This document shows, piece after piece, positions 51,331-62,330 of a stretch of 64,000 nt of DNA. This DNA comes from Lanius collurio (lineage: Eukaryota; Chordata; Aves; Passeriformes; Laniidae). The notes beneath the pieces were generated by a model. It was not told the origin of the DNA, did not search any database, and was given only the letters and a program-made list of their open reading frames with translations. The stretch lies in NCBI GenBank assembly GCA_020086605.1, contig JACBWW010000004.1, positions 37,676,618 to 37,740,617 on the forward strand. The letters are read 5' to 3'. A program made the position numbers and the translations under genes. Position 1 is the stretch's first letter; every line of letters begins with the position of its first letter.

Positions 51331-54300
51331 ACCATGAGGAGTCTGTACTGCACTTCTGGGATACGTAGAAAAATGTGAAATGTGTGTACCTTTTTGTACA
51401 GATGAAAATATCCTACTGCTCTTCTTTTCCGTAATGTGAAACCCCATTAGCTGCCCCAAGCCTTAACAGGAGACTAAGGTTTTGCTTCCAGTAAATAAAA
51501 TCCTTCTAGCATAGTATAGAATAAAACAAAGGTTATCCTGGAGGTTTAAATGTCAAAAGGAGACCTTGAGAGTACTTGTTGCACATCCCAGTTCTGGCAC
51601 AAATTTTAGCTAACAGCATAAAATGTCATTCTGAGCAAGGTTTTAACTAAAACTCTTTCCCCTGGTTCAGCACATGTAAGAAATGATAACACTTATTTCT
51701 TCTGTGCTTTCTCAAATAAATCTTTTTAGAGTCTAAGCTCTCTTGCTGTCTCATGTCATAATATTTTAGCCACTACTATAACACCTTTAAGCCATTACTA
51801 CAAGAAGCTCTTTCAGATGATTGCAGGTACCTTTATATATGAGGAAGAAAAATTTGGTCATTACAGCTCATTTTTTAGTTCTGAATTCAGCTAGAGAAGC
51901 AAACTTTCACGGTGACAAAATTATGCGATTGTACAAATAAGGTTTTACTGCTGATTTGGACTTCGATAATAGGTGGGAACCAGGTGATTCTGATTTCTCA
52001 GTGCTGCAGGATCTGGAATTCAGGAGCAGCTCACTGTTATCTTCCAAGAGTAATAGATTTTAAAACACAATAGTTTTGTCCAAAAAAAAATAAATCTGTA
52101 TTGAAATTATTTTCACTGTAGTTATTTCTTCTGCAGTGTTTGGACCCAAAACAGAGTTTGCAGTTTTGGTCTCTCACTGAGAATTGTGCAACAATATATT
52201 CATTTCAGAAACTGTTAAAAAATGGAGCAAAAGGAGGAAAAGTTCACCAGCACTAGATGACAGGAGTCTAATAAGAATTCCTGCATGGATAAATTGTGTC
52301 TAAGACTGCATCCATAACCTGAAAGGTCTATTTGCCTGCATAAATTGTAGAAGCATCATCCACAGTTTTAAGACCAAGGTTAATGCTGTTTAGTGAATGA
52401 ATTATGAAGTAAAGACATATTTGAATAATAAATGCTTTTTTCAGTATAAACTGCAGCTTATTGTACTTTCACACATTCAAAACTTACTCATTCAAAATAA
52501 TACTGCTTTTAAAAAGATTTAATGGTCCATGAGAACATAAAGTATTCCTTTATAACTCATTTGGGCATTCTTAGAAGAAAAGCTTTCCATGCTCTGTGGG
52601 TGGTTTATAAGCCTAGGAGGCCTCTGACAATGTTTGCATTGACTTCTGTACGTTTCAAGGTAGTTCATTGGACTAGCAAAGGGAGCTTAGACCCTTTTTG
52701 TGCCATATCATATAAAAATTACTTTCTTTCCTTTAAAATATTCAAATGCACCACAGAAAAATGGAAGTTTAGAACTTTGTTGAACAGGCAAGAAAGAATA
52801 AATGAACATACTCTTGCCTCGAAATATAGTATCTTGAATCTGATTAGATATGTTTTATTAAAAAAACCTTCAAATCATCTTTTCTCCTAATGTTTTTATA
52901 TGAGGTTTTTTGGCTACTCAGAGACATGATACACTGATAGCATTCAGATTAAAGAAACTCAAATGTGCAAACTTCTTCAAACAGTAGAAAGTTTTCTTAC
53001 CCAAACAGCCTCCAGTTCCTGCTATAACAGAATATGCAGAAAATGCAGGCAGCATGGTGATTTGTGGTGGTTTTACATTTTATATGAATCACCAATTGTT
53101 GAGGAAGAGAATAGTTGCAATACTTTTAGATTTCACACCTAAACTATGCTTAAATCAGGAATCTGATACTGAGAGTTAAATCAGAATAAACATTATACTT
53201 CTATTTTAAGTTGTAGCAGTATGGGTTTTCCCTGGGTTTTGGGTTTGTGAAGGTTTTTTTTTGTGGGTTCTTTTGGTTTTTCTGCTTGTGTGTTTGTTAG
53301 TTTGGGGGGTTTAAAAAATTGAAATAAAAAAAAAGGAAAGAAAAGAGGAAAAAAATAAACCAGTTTTTCTTTATTTTGTTTTGTTTATTTGTTTTTCCTT
53401 TAAAATTCCTGCTATTACGGGTCAAATTTTAGAGAAATGTTGTTCAAATTCATTGTATGGCTGATACGGAGTTATATTTGTCTTTAATAGTTCACTTTTA
53501 ACTCCCTCACAAACTATACTGATTTGATAAAGGAGCTGAGAGAGATTTTTCAATTTCAGAATACGTATAGCTATAATGGGTTGTGAAGCATTTAAACTAT
53601 TCTTTTTTGCTTTTAGGAACTATTTAAACTGTTCTAGTTTGCACAGTCTCTAAGCTCCTGATTTCAGCATTTTAAATTAATGTAGTCTGATCCAAATATC
53701 TTTTAATTTTTATAAACCATAAAAAATGAACTGTAGAACTTTTCTTCAGAACCAGAACAAAAATTGATGCTTTTTCTTGCATCTAAATTAGAAAATTGTT
53801 CTCTGGTTTATCTGTGTGCTCTATTCATCAGTCTAAAGCTCTGTGTTGTTTGCTTATACTGAAAAGCACCTCTGAGAGTTCACAGGACTCGAAGGAGTGA
53901 AAGCATTGATGGAGACTTTGCAATCTGAAGCTTCTTATTCCCAAGGGGAATGTTGGTTATAGCCATCCTCATATCGTGCACTCCAGGCAGGCAGGAATGG
54001 AAGCAAACCTCAGAATGAACCATAAAGAGGCATTCAAAAGAATACTTAGGGATTCATAATAACAATTTACTATTTAGATTTTAAATTTTTCTAATGCAGA
54101 CTCATTTTTTTTTTTGCTGCAAGCCTCTGTACTTACATGCAGGTGTTGCAGCCAAGAGCTATGAGCAAATTAATTTAAAATTTATCCCAAGGAGCATCTT
54201 CTCAACTGTTTGAAGTGTTTCTTATCCACTTTAACTGGAATGTTCCTCGCTGCTATTACAGTAATAATAAAACTTGTAATGTATTTCATACCTCATGTCT

Positions 54301-55903
54301 GTGGTTCAACTTGTATTTAACCTTCAATGTTCTTTGGCTGTGTATGGAGCAATAACAGTGAAAACATGTTTCTATTTATCACTGTATGCTAACCTTAAGG
54401 CACAGCATTTAGCAGTGTTCCAATAAGCTGCAATTGCAAATGGGGATATTACCATAACAGATTTCCAGTGTACTTTTCCCAGCTATGTGTAATAGAGATG
54501 AGAATGTCTATATGCCAGACCAAACACTGAGGCCAGAAGGGAATATTAGGTTGTGTTTTTATAATAGACTTTGTGTCTGTCTGGCTTAGAACATATGCTC
54601 TGTGTCCTGAATCCATCCAGGCATGCACAAAAAGTGATTGAAAGGTATCTTTATCACTTCTCCTAGTCTCTCTAACCTTGGCAGTTCTGCTTAAATTTAC
54701 AGTAGAAAACACCAGCTAAATCAATAAAACAGAATGAAATGCATTATAAGTGTCTTTCTGTCACAGTAGATGTGATTCTGCTTGACACTGGAATATTGAT
54801 CTTTTAAATAAAGTTAATTATTGTCACAGAATTAATTCAGGAGAATACAGGAGAAACAAATGCAATCCATAATGTGAGTTGAACACGTGCTGCAATTAAA
54901 ATTGTCGTCCTTTACTCCATCACAATCTGTGTCAGCTCCAAAGTTGGATACCTCTGCTGTCTTATTTGAATAACTGCTTATTCTACTAGTTGTTCTCAAA
55001 AGGAATGCAAAGGTCTTGTTTTGATTTTAAGGATAGCCAGCAGCCCATGACAATTTCTGGGTTTCTTTCCTTAATCTTTTTGATCAGAACACAGTGTGCA
55101 TTGCCCTATGCTGTTTCTCCTGGTCTTCCATGCTACATGCAGATATCTTATTTGTTAAAGTAGAAAGATCATATTATGGAATTATGCCAAAAAAATATTA
55201 ATCAGATAAATATGCAATATGACCCTTAAGAATTCCAAGGAAAATCTACAAAAATTAATACAGATAAATGACTTCCAGTTAAAACTGACTGTCATGTATG
55301 CATACAGTATATAGTAGATCATAAAGGGAACACACTGTGTTGCACTTTTGTGGGAATGGCACCATAGGTAGCACAGGCAAAAATGTAGAAAGAAAGTTAT
55401 TGAACATAATACTATGTCACTGTAGTCTTTTAAGAAATGAAGCACATAAATAAATGAGGGTTATTCCGTAGATCTCAGGCAACAGATAATGCATACAATG
55501 TATATTGTAAGTACATCACTGATATTGAATTCACTTTACAACATTTTCTTGTTTACCTTTTCCTGACAAAATTTAGGAAAGCTGCAGTTCAGTATTTAAA
55601 TGAGCTGTAAATAAACAACCTCTATCTGTGTTATTACTCTTTTTAAATGACAGCAAGCAGATCTTTCTTCCAGCATAGGATTATTCTAATTCTAACATCA
55701 AAATTAATCAAACTCCCTTGGTTAATCAAAATTATATATTATCATCCTGATTGCAATCATCTATCAAAGATCATTTCCTCCTGCAGTTTATACAGTACGT
55801 AATCAGTGCAGAAGAATAACAAACCAAGTCTATAAAGTGAAAACACTACTTGTTAATTGTGTGGTACATAAAACCAAAAAATAATCTGGCACATCCTAGG
55901 CAT

Positions 55904-55905
<2 letters not shown>
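51331..55905. other. AT-rich noncoding sequence, nothing recognised
   Basis: No gene or mobile element. A frame of 122 codons at 52522-52890 (plus) has a random-looking translation. A G/T-rich low-complexity run lies at 53222-53310. The stretch 54240-54440 is AT-rich but not repetitive and might be conserved; this is only an impression. Confidence 0.55.
53222..53310. repeat. G/T-rich low-complexity run
   Basis: T runs broken by G, GG and GGG, like the larger block at 16899-17120. Confidence 0.75.

Positions 55906-55977
<72 letters not shown>
55906..55977. repeat. Compound CA/TA microsatellite
   Basis: About 22 CA units (55906-55949) pass directly into about 14 AT units (to 55977), with no interruption. 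Likely polymorphic. Confidence 0.98.
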
Positions 55978-55979
<2 letters not shown>

Positions 55980-56131
55980 GCCTTTTACAAACTCATGTGA
56001 GATCATTCCAGAGCCTTATTAACATATGCAAAATTCCTTTGGTTTTTGGTTGGTTGGTTTTTGATTTTTATTTTATATCAATATCCCCATATAAAGATGT
56101 GAAACCTCTTGGTTAAGGAAGTTTAAGTCAG
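55978..56131. other. Short AT-rich spacer
   Basis: Nothing recognised between the microsatellite and the tandem repeat. Confidence 0.6.
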
Positions 56132-56203
56132 AAATTTGATGAAGATTTAAGATACAAATTTGCTGAAGATTCAAGATAAAAATTTGCTGAAGATTTACAG
56201 AGC
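56132..56203. repeat. Three tandem copies of a 24-bp unit
   Basis: Units start at 56132, 56156 and 56180, each AAATTTG(A/C)TGAAGATT(T/C)A followed by a variable tail. Copies differ at a few bases. The unit length is a multiple of three, but the block has no coding context. Confidence 0.9.
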
Positions 56204-59200
56204 AACTTCATGTTTCTCTGCTGCTTCTTAGCTACTGACTCTGATCTCATCCTTATCTGACTCCGTGCTGTATCAGCCAGAATGTGTCCTTAAGGTTTAT
56301 TATCAATTAGGAAAGAAACCTGATGGTCTCAACCTACCAGAGATAGTAGTATTGGGAAATGGAGCTTTTATTTCAGTGTCACTCTAAATATGAGCATACT
56401 AGAAATATAGAAGGAGAATCATTCATTCAATATGGATGCTGTGATTTTTTGGGTTGGTTTCCAACACCTTCTCCAGACTCCATGTGTGACCCAGATAGAG
56501 CCCTGAGCTTTAACGCACAAAGTTAGAAGGCAACATATTTTTTTACACAACATTTTAACTGAAATGGTCTCAGCTGGAACAGTGTACTACAGAAATACAG
56601 CAAGCCACTGTAGAATTGTCTAAACATTTAGAATTAGCTGGTAAATCTTGTGAGCATATTACTATAAAATACCTTGTGCTACTCCTTAAAGATTGATGAC
56701 TAATTTTAGGTGGACTCTAGCCAGGAACAAAAAATCCTCCCAAACCTTTGTCTAAGCTTCTTAGAAGGAAAAGAGTTATTGCTCTGTTTGTACCCACCAA
56801 GAGGCAGAAATGGATAACTGTGTTGTATGCTAATGTTCAGGTCACATCAGTGGGCTTGACTGGTTCACTTCTAAGTTGCCAGTTGTGTATGGGTACCTCT
56901 AAAGGTCAGCCAGGGTTAAATCAGAAGCAATCATCTAGCTTATAAATCAGAAGAAGGGACAAAAGGAAAAGTCACAACAGAAGTCTCCCTTTGTTATGAA
57001 AGGCAGAATGTACTTGAAGAAAACAGGTTTTGAAGGATCATTTTGAAGGCATGAAAAGCCACTAAAGCTTCCCTTGGTGATACATGTCTGGTGTTGGAAA
57101 GGTGCTCTGGAAGTTATGAATTCCCAGAGGGGATGGTGCGTGCTCAGCCAGAAGACTTCTCCAGTTTACATGTACATAACTTCAGGACATGAACCCCTTT
57201 TGTCTGAATAACAAATTGCAGCATATCCTAAGTGTATAATCATGACTCTTTGTTTATGTTTTTTCAGAACTTTCTTTTCCATGCTCTTCAGATTGCATAA
57301 TGAAGCAGACTAATAGACTCATTCTCCAATTCAAAGAGAAATGACTTGTGTAACAAGTACATTAAGTGCTATCTCAGTCTACACTGAAATTAACAAAAAA
57401 CACAAAGATGCCTACACATAATTAAGTATTCAAAGGCTGAACATGTTAATTTATTTGATCTTTGTTAAAATTGCTGGGTTTTAATTGATCAATTATGGTT
57501 TTCAAAGGAATTATTAGGCTGGAATATATGAGGTAAGCTTTATAGTTCCTGGAATTTATGGATATTTGACTTTTGGAAAAAGGAAACAATGAATGAAGAT
57601 GTAAACAATACCATTACATTAATAAGGATTTGAAAATATTTCAAATACAATGGGCCAAGAAGTATTAACAAATTCAGACTAAAGAGATTTTAGGAAAAGA
57701 GAAACTGAGAAGTAGAGAAATATTGACTTTAGAAAAAAAAAACAATAGAAATACCTGAACCTGATGACTTTAAAGACATGTTCCTTAAAAAAAAAAAAGG
57801 ACAAGAATTATTCTTGAAGGGATTTTTAATGAAATAAGCAATAGAATGGGCAGTGGACAAGAAGTAGCTTGTGGTTTTGAGACATCTATTCTAAAGTCCA
57901 CAGGTAGAATAAGATTGAATTTTCTCTCCTCTTCATAACAGAAATCAGACTTGGAGTGGCAGATAAAATAGAAATAGATACAAAATAAAATGAGAGTTCC
58001 CTAGTTAGAATTTTAGGCAAGGTTTGATTAAGAAGAAAATATATTATTTATTAAATATATATATATTATTATAGATCTATTATTTTGTGTAACAGATTCT
58101 CACAGTCATTTCACTGGAGCTACATGTGACATATCTGTATTGATCTTGGGCAATCTAATCTTGTAAATAAAATATATGTAGGAGGAGGCTTGATGAACTA
58201 GTTCAAAGAAATAAAAAAAAATTTACAACACTTAGAGCAAATGTAAAAATGAAATAAAAGTAACAATTTTTTTTTACAGTTTCAGGTTTTTGTAGACTAT
58301 TTTAACTTGCCATCTGGAGATATAACAATATAAAAACTCTTTCACAATATAGAGAACTGTGTTTTAAAGATTCCTGCCTGTGGAAACACTTTTTTTACTT
58401 TGTAACACTTGTTGCTATGCCAGAAAACATTTTCAAGATACAGCATACAAATAGTGACTTGCAGACGTATGGGTCAAACCCAAAAGGTCATGTCAGTTTA
58501 ATTTCATGGTAGGAGATGAGAAATTGCTGACGGGTCAGGGAAAACGGGCTCTGAGTACTCATATCAATCTGTTCCTTGGGGTATAGAGAGAGGCTTTTTA
58601 ATCCCGTCTGTTTGTGGTAGCCAGAGCACAGGTTGTACGATCAGCACTTAGTAACTGGCTTCTCTTGACACAAGTGTAATTCAAGTTTGGTGGTTTTATT
58701 TCATATTTTTGTAACATCAGCAGAATGAATCCAAGCTTTAAAGATATTCTTGACTTTTACTATCCTCATTTAAAATATAGCTGAGCTTAGAAAATATTTT
58801 CAAATGCATGCAGACTATGAGGTTGCAAGCAGAATCTGAATTTACTACCCAATGTCTCAGCCCAGTCCAAAGCCTATTCTCTGATCCAAAATTATGTTTC
58901 AAAAAATTTTAGGTGTCATTTAAAGAACCTCAGTAACTTGTGCTGAATTTTAGGCTTATTGGATTGGTCAAATGCAAATAAGGGAGAAATGCATAATATG
59001 GAACTGAATTGGCTGAAAATTATCCAGATCATGGTGCTCTGATGCAACATTCAACATTCCTGAGCAAAAAATCATCAGTGAGCTTGATTCCTGATGAGAA
59101 TCATAGGGATTTGGAAACAGGATATGAGTTCCTGGTTTTGTAGGAGTGAGGTGGATGGATCAGGTAGAAAGAGGACTCAGTGACTATTTCCTACTAATTC

Positions 59201-60430
59201 CCAACATTTTCCTACATTCTATATTTTTTTCTTTTTCCATGAATATTACTGTATTTTATTTCTAGATAATATTTTTTATCTGAAAGTATTCAAGCTACTT
59301 AGAAAAAGCCAAGCACTTATTAAAGCAGCCTATAATGTAAATATTTTATATCCATGAAACATATGTTGAAATTAAGGGAAAAATCATTGTCAATCTAAAC
59401 TTTTCAAATTAATGAAAAATTAAAAATTTAAATTCACATGAAAGCACTTAATGGTGAAGTGTAATTTTTTGATACATTAAAAAAATCTTAAAATTATGCT
59501 GTTTATTCAGTTTTATTTATCTGTGTGAATGTAAACAGCTTGATCTCAGTGAACTGCTTAAGACACATAGTGAATTAATGACAGTTGAGAAAATAGAACA
59601 CAGGTGCCTCAGGCATCCAATTGTTTCCCTGTGTTAAATAAAAGTATCTTTCTGCTTGACACAACAATAAATTTCAAATCTAAAAAGTCCTGGTGTTAGC
59701 TTACCATGAGGCATCTAGTGGATGCAAAATGAGCAGCTTATTTCTATTATTCTAAACTGGTCTGTGAGGAAGAAATCAAGCCAGATTACACAAGTTGTGT
59801 GCTCTCATTTACATAACTGTAACCCATTAGAAAACTGTGCCACGGTAAACCAGATGTCTTAAGATAGCTAAGATCTGATTATATGTATGGTTTAGAAAAT
59901 AAAAAAAATAACTATAGAAGTCCATGACTTCCTTGCAGACACTGCTCATGAGAATAAAGGAGTAAAATCCTACATTAAAGAAATGGAAAAACATAATGGG
60001 GAGAAAAAATAATGGGGAGAAAACATAAAGCAGACTTTATGAGACTAATTTCCCAGGATATACTAGCAGGTACGTTGTGGTTTGACACGGAAGGGGTTTC
60101 TTGCAAAGGGTCCTTCTGGTGTCCTAAGGGTGAGGCTGACAGAATTCTATCTAATCCTCAAAAAAAAAAAAAAAACTGTATAAAAATTTGCTAAAAGGGA
60201 TCTAAATCCTTTCCAATTCTAAGCTTGGACAACATCAATCACAAGGATAAAATTAAATAAACTCCCAACTTTGTAATTAGGACTGAAGTGAAACTATTTT
60301 CTGGAAGTTTTGCATCTCATAATTTATGAGGTTCTAGAACAAGATGACAGCAGCCTTAGCTTGCTTGGTTACATGTCCACAATAAGGATTTCATGGTCAC
60401 AGGAGGAACAGCAATGTCCATTACCACAGG
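56204..60430. other. AT-rich noncoding sequence, nothing recognised
   Basis: No gene or mobile element. A 16-bp unit beginning ATAATGGGGAGAAAA is tandemly duplicated at about 59993-60024, and a run of A ends at 60175. A TA-rich stretch lies at 58040-58075. Confidence 0.55.
59993..60024. repeat. Two tandem copies of a 16-mer
   Basis: ATAATGGGGAGAAAA plus A or C, twice in succession. Confidence 0.85.
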
Positions 60431-60458
60431 CACGTGGGCTCAGAGTAGCACCCACGTG
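60431..60458. promoter_or_regulatory. Two palindromic E-boxes in inverted-repeat arrangement
   Basis: CACGTGGG at 60431-60438 and CCCACGTG at 60451-60458 are perfect reverse complements, each holding a CACGTG E-box. The 12-base gap places the two hexamers 22 bp apart start to start. CACGTG is the site of bHLH factors such as USF, MYC/MAX and CLOCK/BMAL1. A GC-richer context surrounds it. Regulatory function is inferred from motif only. Confidence 0.35.
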
Positions 60459-61362
60459 TCATTTCACACCTTGGGGCCCCCTCACAAAATAGGAAGTCAT
60501 ATTACTGTTTCTTGCCCCTTCTCCTTTGCAGTTTCCTTGCCAAGACTTTTCCCTTTAATAATCTCTCTCTGAACTTTCCAGACCACCCCTTTCATGTCCT
60601 ACAGTCTTCTCCCACAGATAATTTCCGCTGGAATTTCCATGTATAAGCCGACACAATGAGTTCATCCATTATCTCCAAAAAGCCCCTCATTGCTGAGCAA
60701 GTGCTTAGCTACCAAAATAATGACAGAAAAAGATGTGGACATTCTTCACTATAGCATGCTCTTCTCACTGTCACTCAGGCTGTGCTTCCACCACCAGCCA
60801 GCCTTTCTTTCTCTTGCCACTCTGCCTCTCCTGAGCAGAGGGAGATGCAGAAGCTCTCCTGAGCAGGCTGGGCTTAGCACCTCAGGCAGCTGTGGTTTAT
60901 ACTGAGCTTTATTGCTGCCTGTCCTGTTTTCCCTCAAACTTTCTTAATATCCTTTGGCATTTACCGCAACAACGGACTACTGTGTGGTAACATGGGCACT
61001 GAGGGTTCATTCAGATAACAAAAAAGCACTTTGCAATAGCTCAGGGTGTATGAACAATGGTTCAGGGGCATTGTTCAATTGGTTTCTTGTGATCACAGGA
61101 AAAAGAGATGAAGACCCTTTGGAGTATCTTACCATCTTTCAATACCAGAGAGATGGACAGATGCTCCTTCCTCACATTTATCAATCTAGTCCAGTTCTAC
61201 ATATTTCACATTTCTCTCAAGAAGTTAACAAAATCATCATCATAGAAATTTTTTCTTAATATCCAGTCTTAAATTTCTTTACTGAATATCATTCAGTATC
61301 TTTACATAATAAGCTTAGCAAGCTATAAAAAGAGAAAGAGCTCTTGCTGACCAAGCAAGTTT
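60459..61362. other. Noncoding sequence, part GC-elevated, unassigned
   Basis: The stretch 60760-60930 is C/T/G-rich with 'ctctcctgagcag' repeated at about 60825 and 60855. An open frame of 101 codons at 60954-61259 (plus) has no recognisable domain. No mobile element was assigned. Confidence 0.45.
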
Positions 61363-61402
61363 CTGCATAACACTTTCAGCTCCTGCATAACATTTTCAGC
61401 TC
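61363..61402. repeat. Two tandem copies of a 20-mer
   Basis: CTGCATAACA(C/T)TTTCAGCTC at 61363-61382 and 61383-61402, one mismatch. Confidence 0.92.
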
Positions 61403-62140
61403 CATCAGAGAAGTTGTACCATTGCTCTTGGTGCTGGTGACACATGTAGTAATTGGGGAATATTTCACTTGCTCTGACAGAATGAATCCAATACTATGTG
61501 TGCAATATGAAGGTGATTAGAGAGGAGAAAAAGTTAGCTATAGACAGGACAAAGCATTTTTTTCTTTCTTTGCATTAATGTGAGATCTTCTGCAATTAGG
61601 ATAAGATTTGTTACTGATAGACTAAGGAATTCTTATAGGCATTAAACTGTCCCTCTTAAAATGCAATTGGTTGAATTTTATTATCAGTAGTACCTATGGC
61701 AGTATACCTGGAGATCTCAAAAATCAAAAATATGTTCTGAATCTCTTCATTTTCCTTCCCTTCCCTCAGGTAAATATGACACATATGTCTACCCACTGAC
61801 TGCTGCAGTTTTCTGCTTATTGAAACCTGTATATAATCTGGCCATTAATTCTTGATACAGGGTACTTGATTCAGGTTTAGACCATCTTTTGGGAGGAAGA
61901 ACCTAGAGGAAGAGTTTTGTCTTTTTCTGTTCCATGCCATCATTCACTAAAAATGCTTACTGTTCCCATAAAAATAGCCAACATTCTTTCATGTATATAT
62001 TAAACTCTCTTCAGAAAAATAAGATTAATTAGCCAAATATCCTAAAAAACTTGGATATCATTCTCTCTTTTTTTTTATCCATAGGAATGTATCTATTACA
62101 AAATATTTTGACTATCAGTTAAAAATAGTCATGAATAAGC
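61403..62140. other. AT-rich noncoding sequence, nothing recognised
   Basis: Ordinary sequence with no gene or repeat recognised. Confidence 0.6.
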
Positions 62141-62330
62141 AGTGCTGTGTGACAGTCCATCTAACCTGGTGTGCTGGCATTGGCTGTTGTCAGAGGCTGA
62201 TGGTTCACAAAGGTATGTAAAGAGTGCAACTGACTTTCTGTACCTTGCCAGCTGCCAGAGATATGGATCACATGAATTTTCCCGAAGGGAGGTCATATCC
62301 CCATCAGTGCATCTTGCACATAATAATCTC
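62141..62330 (-). mobile_element. Possible ancient CR1 3' remnant (minus strand)
   Basis: The plus strand has 'acagtccatctaacctggtg', then 'ggctgttgtcagaggctgat' and 'ggttcacaaaggtatgtaa'. This order loosely recalls the antisense 3' end of old amniote CR1 elements, in which 'ccatctagtcc', 'gacagtggctga' and 'agaggaaggtgcaag' follow one another. Similarity is weak and may be accidental. An open frame of 106 codons at 62142-62462 crosses it. Confidence 0.25.

Noticed and set aside
52522..52890. Plus-strand open frame of 122 codons
   Set aside because: The translation is basic and hydrophobic without a pattern, with no recognisable family or exon signals.
48595..54896. Shared 13-mer CACGTGCTGCAAT at about 48595 and 54885
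   Set aside because: Dozens of 13-base matches are expected by chance within 64 kb, so it is not evidence of a repeat.
59091..59115. Hammerhead-ribozyme-like core: CTGATGAG followed by a short stem and GGAAAC
   Set aside because: The base before GAAA is G instead of the C needed to pair with the G of the core, and no credible stems I and III could be drawn around it. Likely chance.
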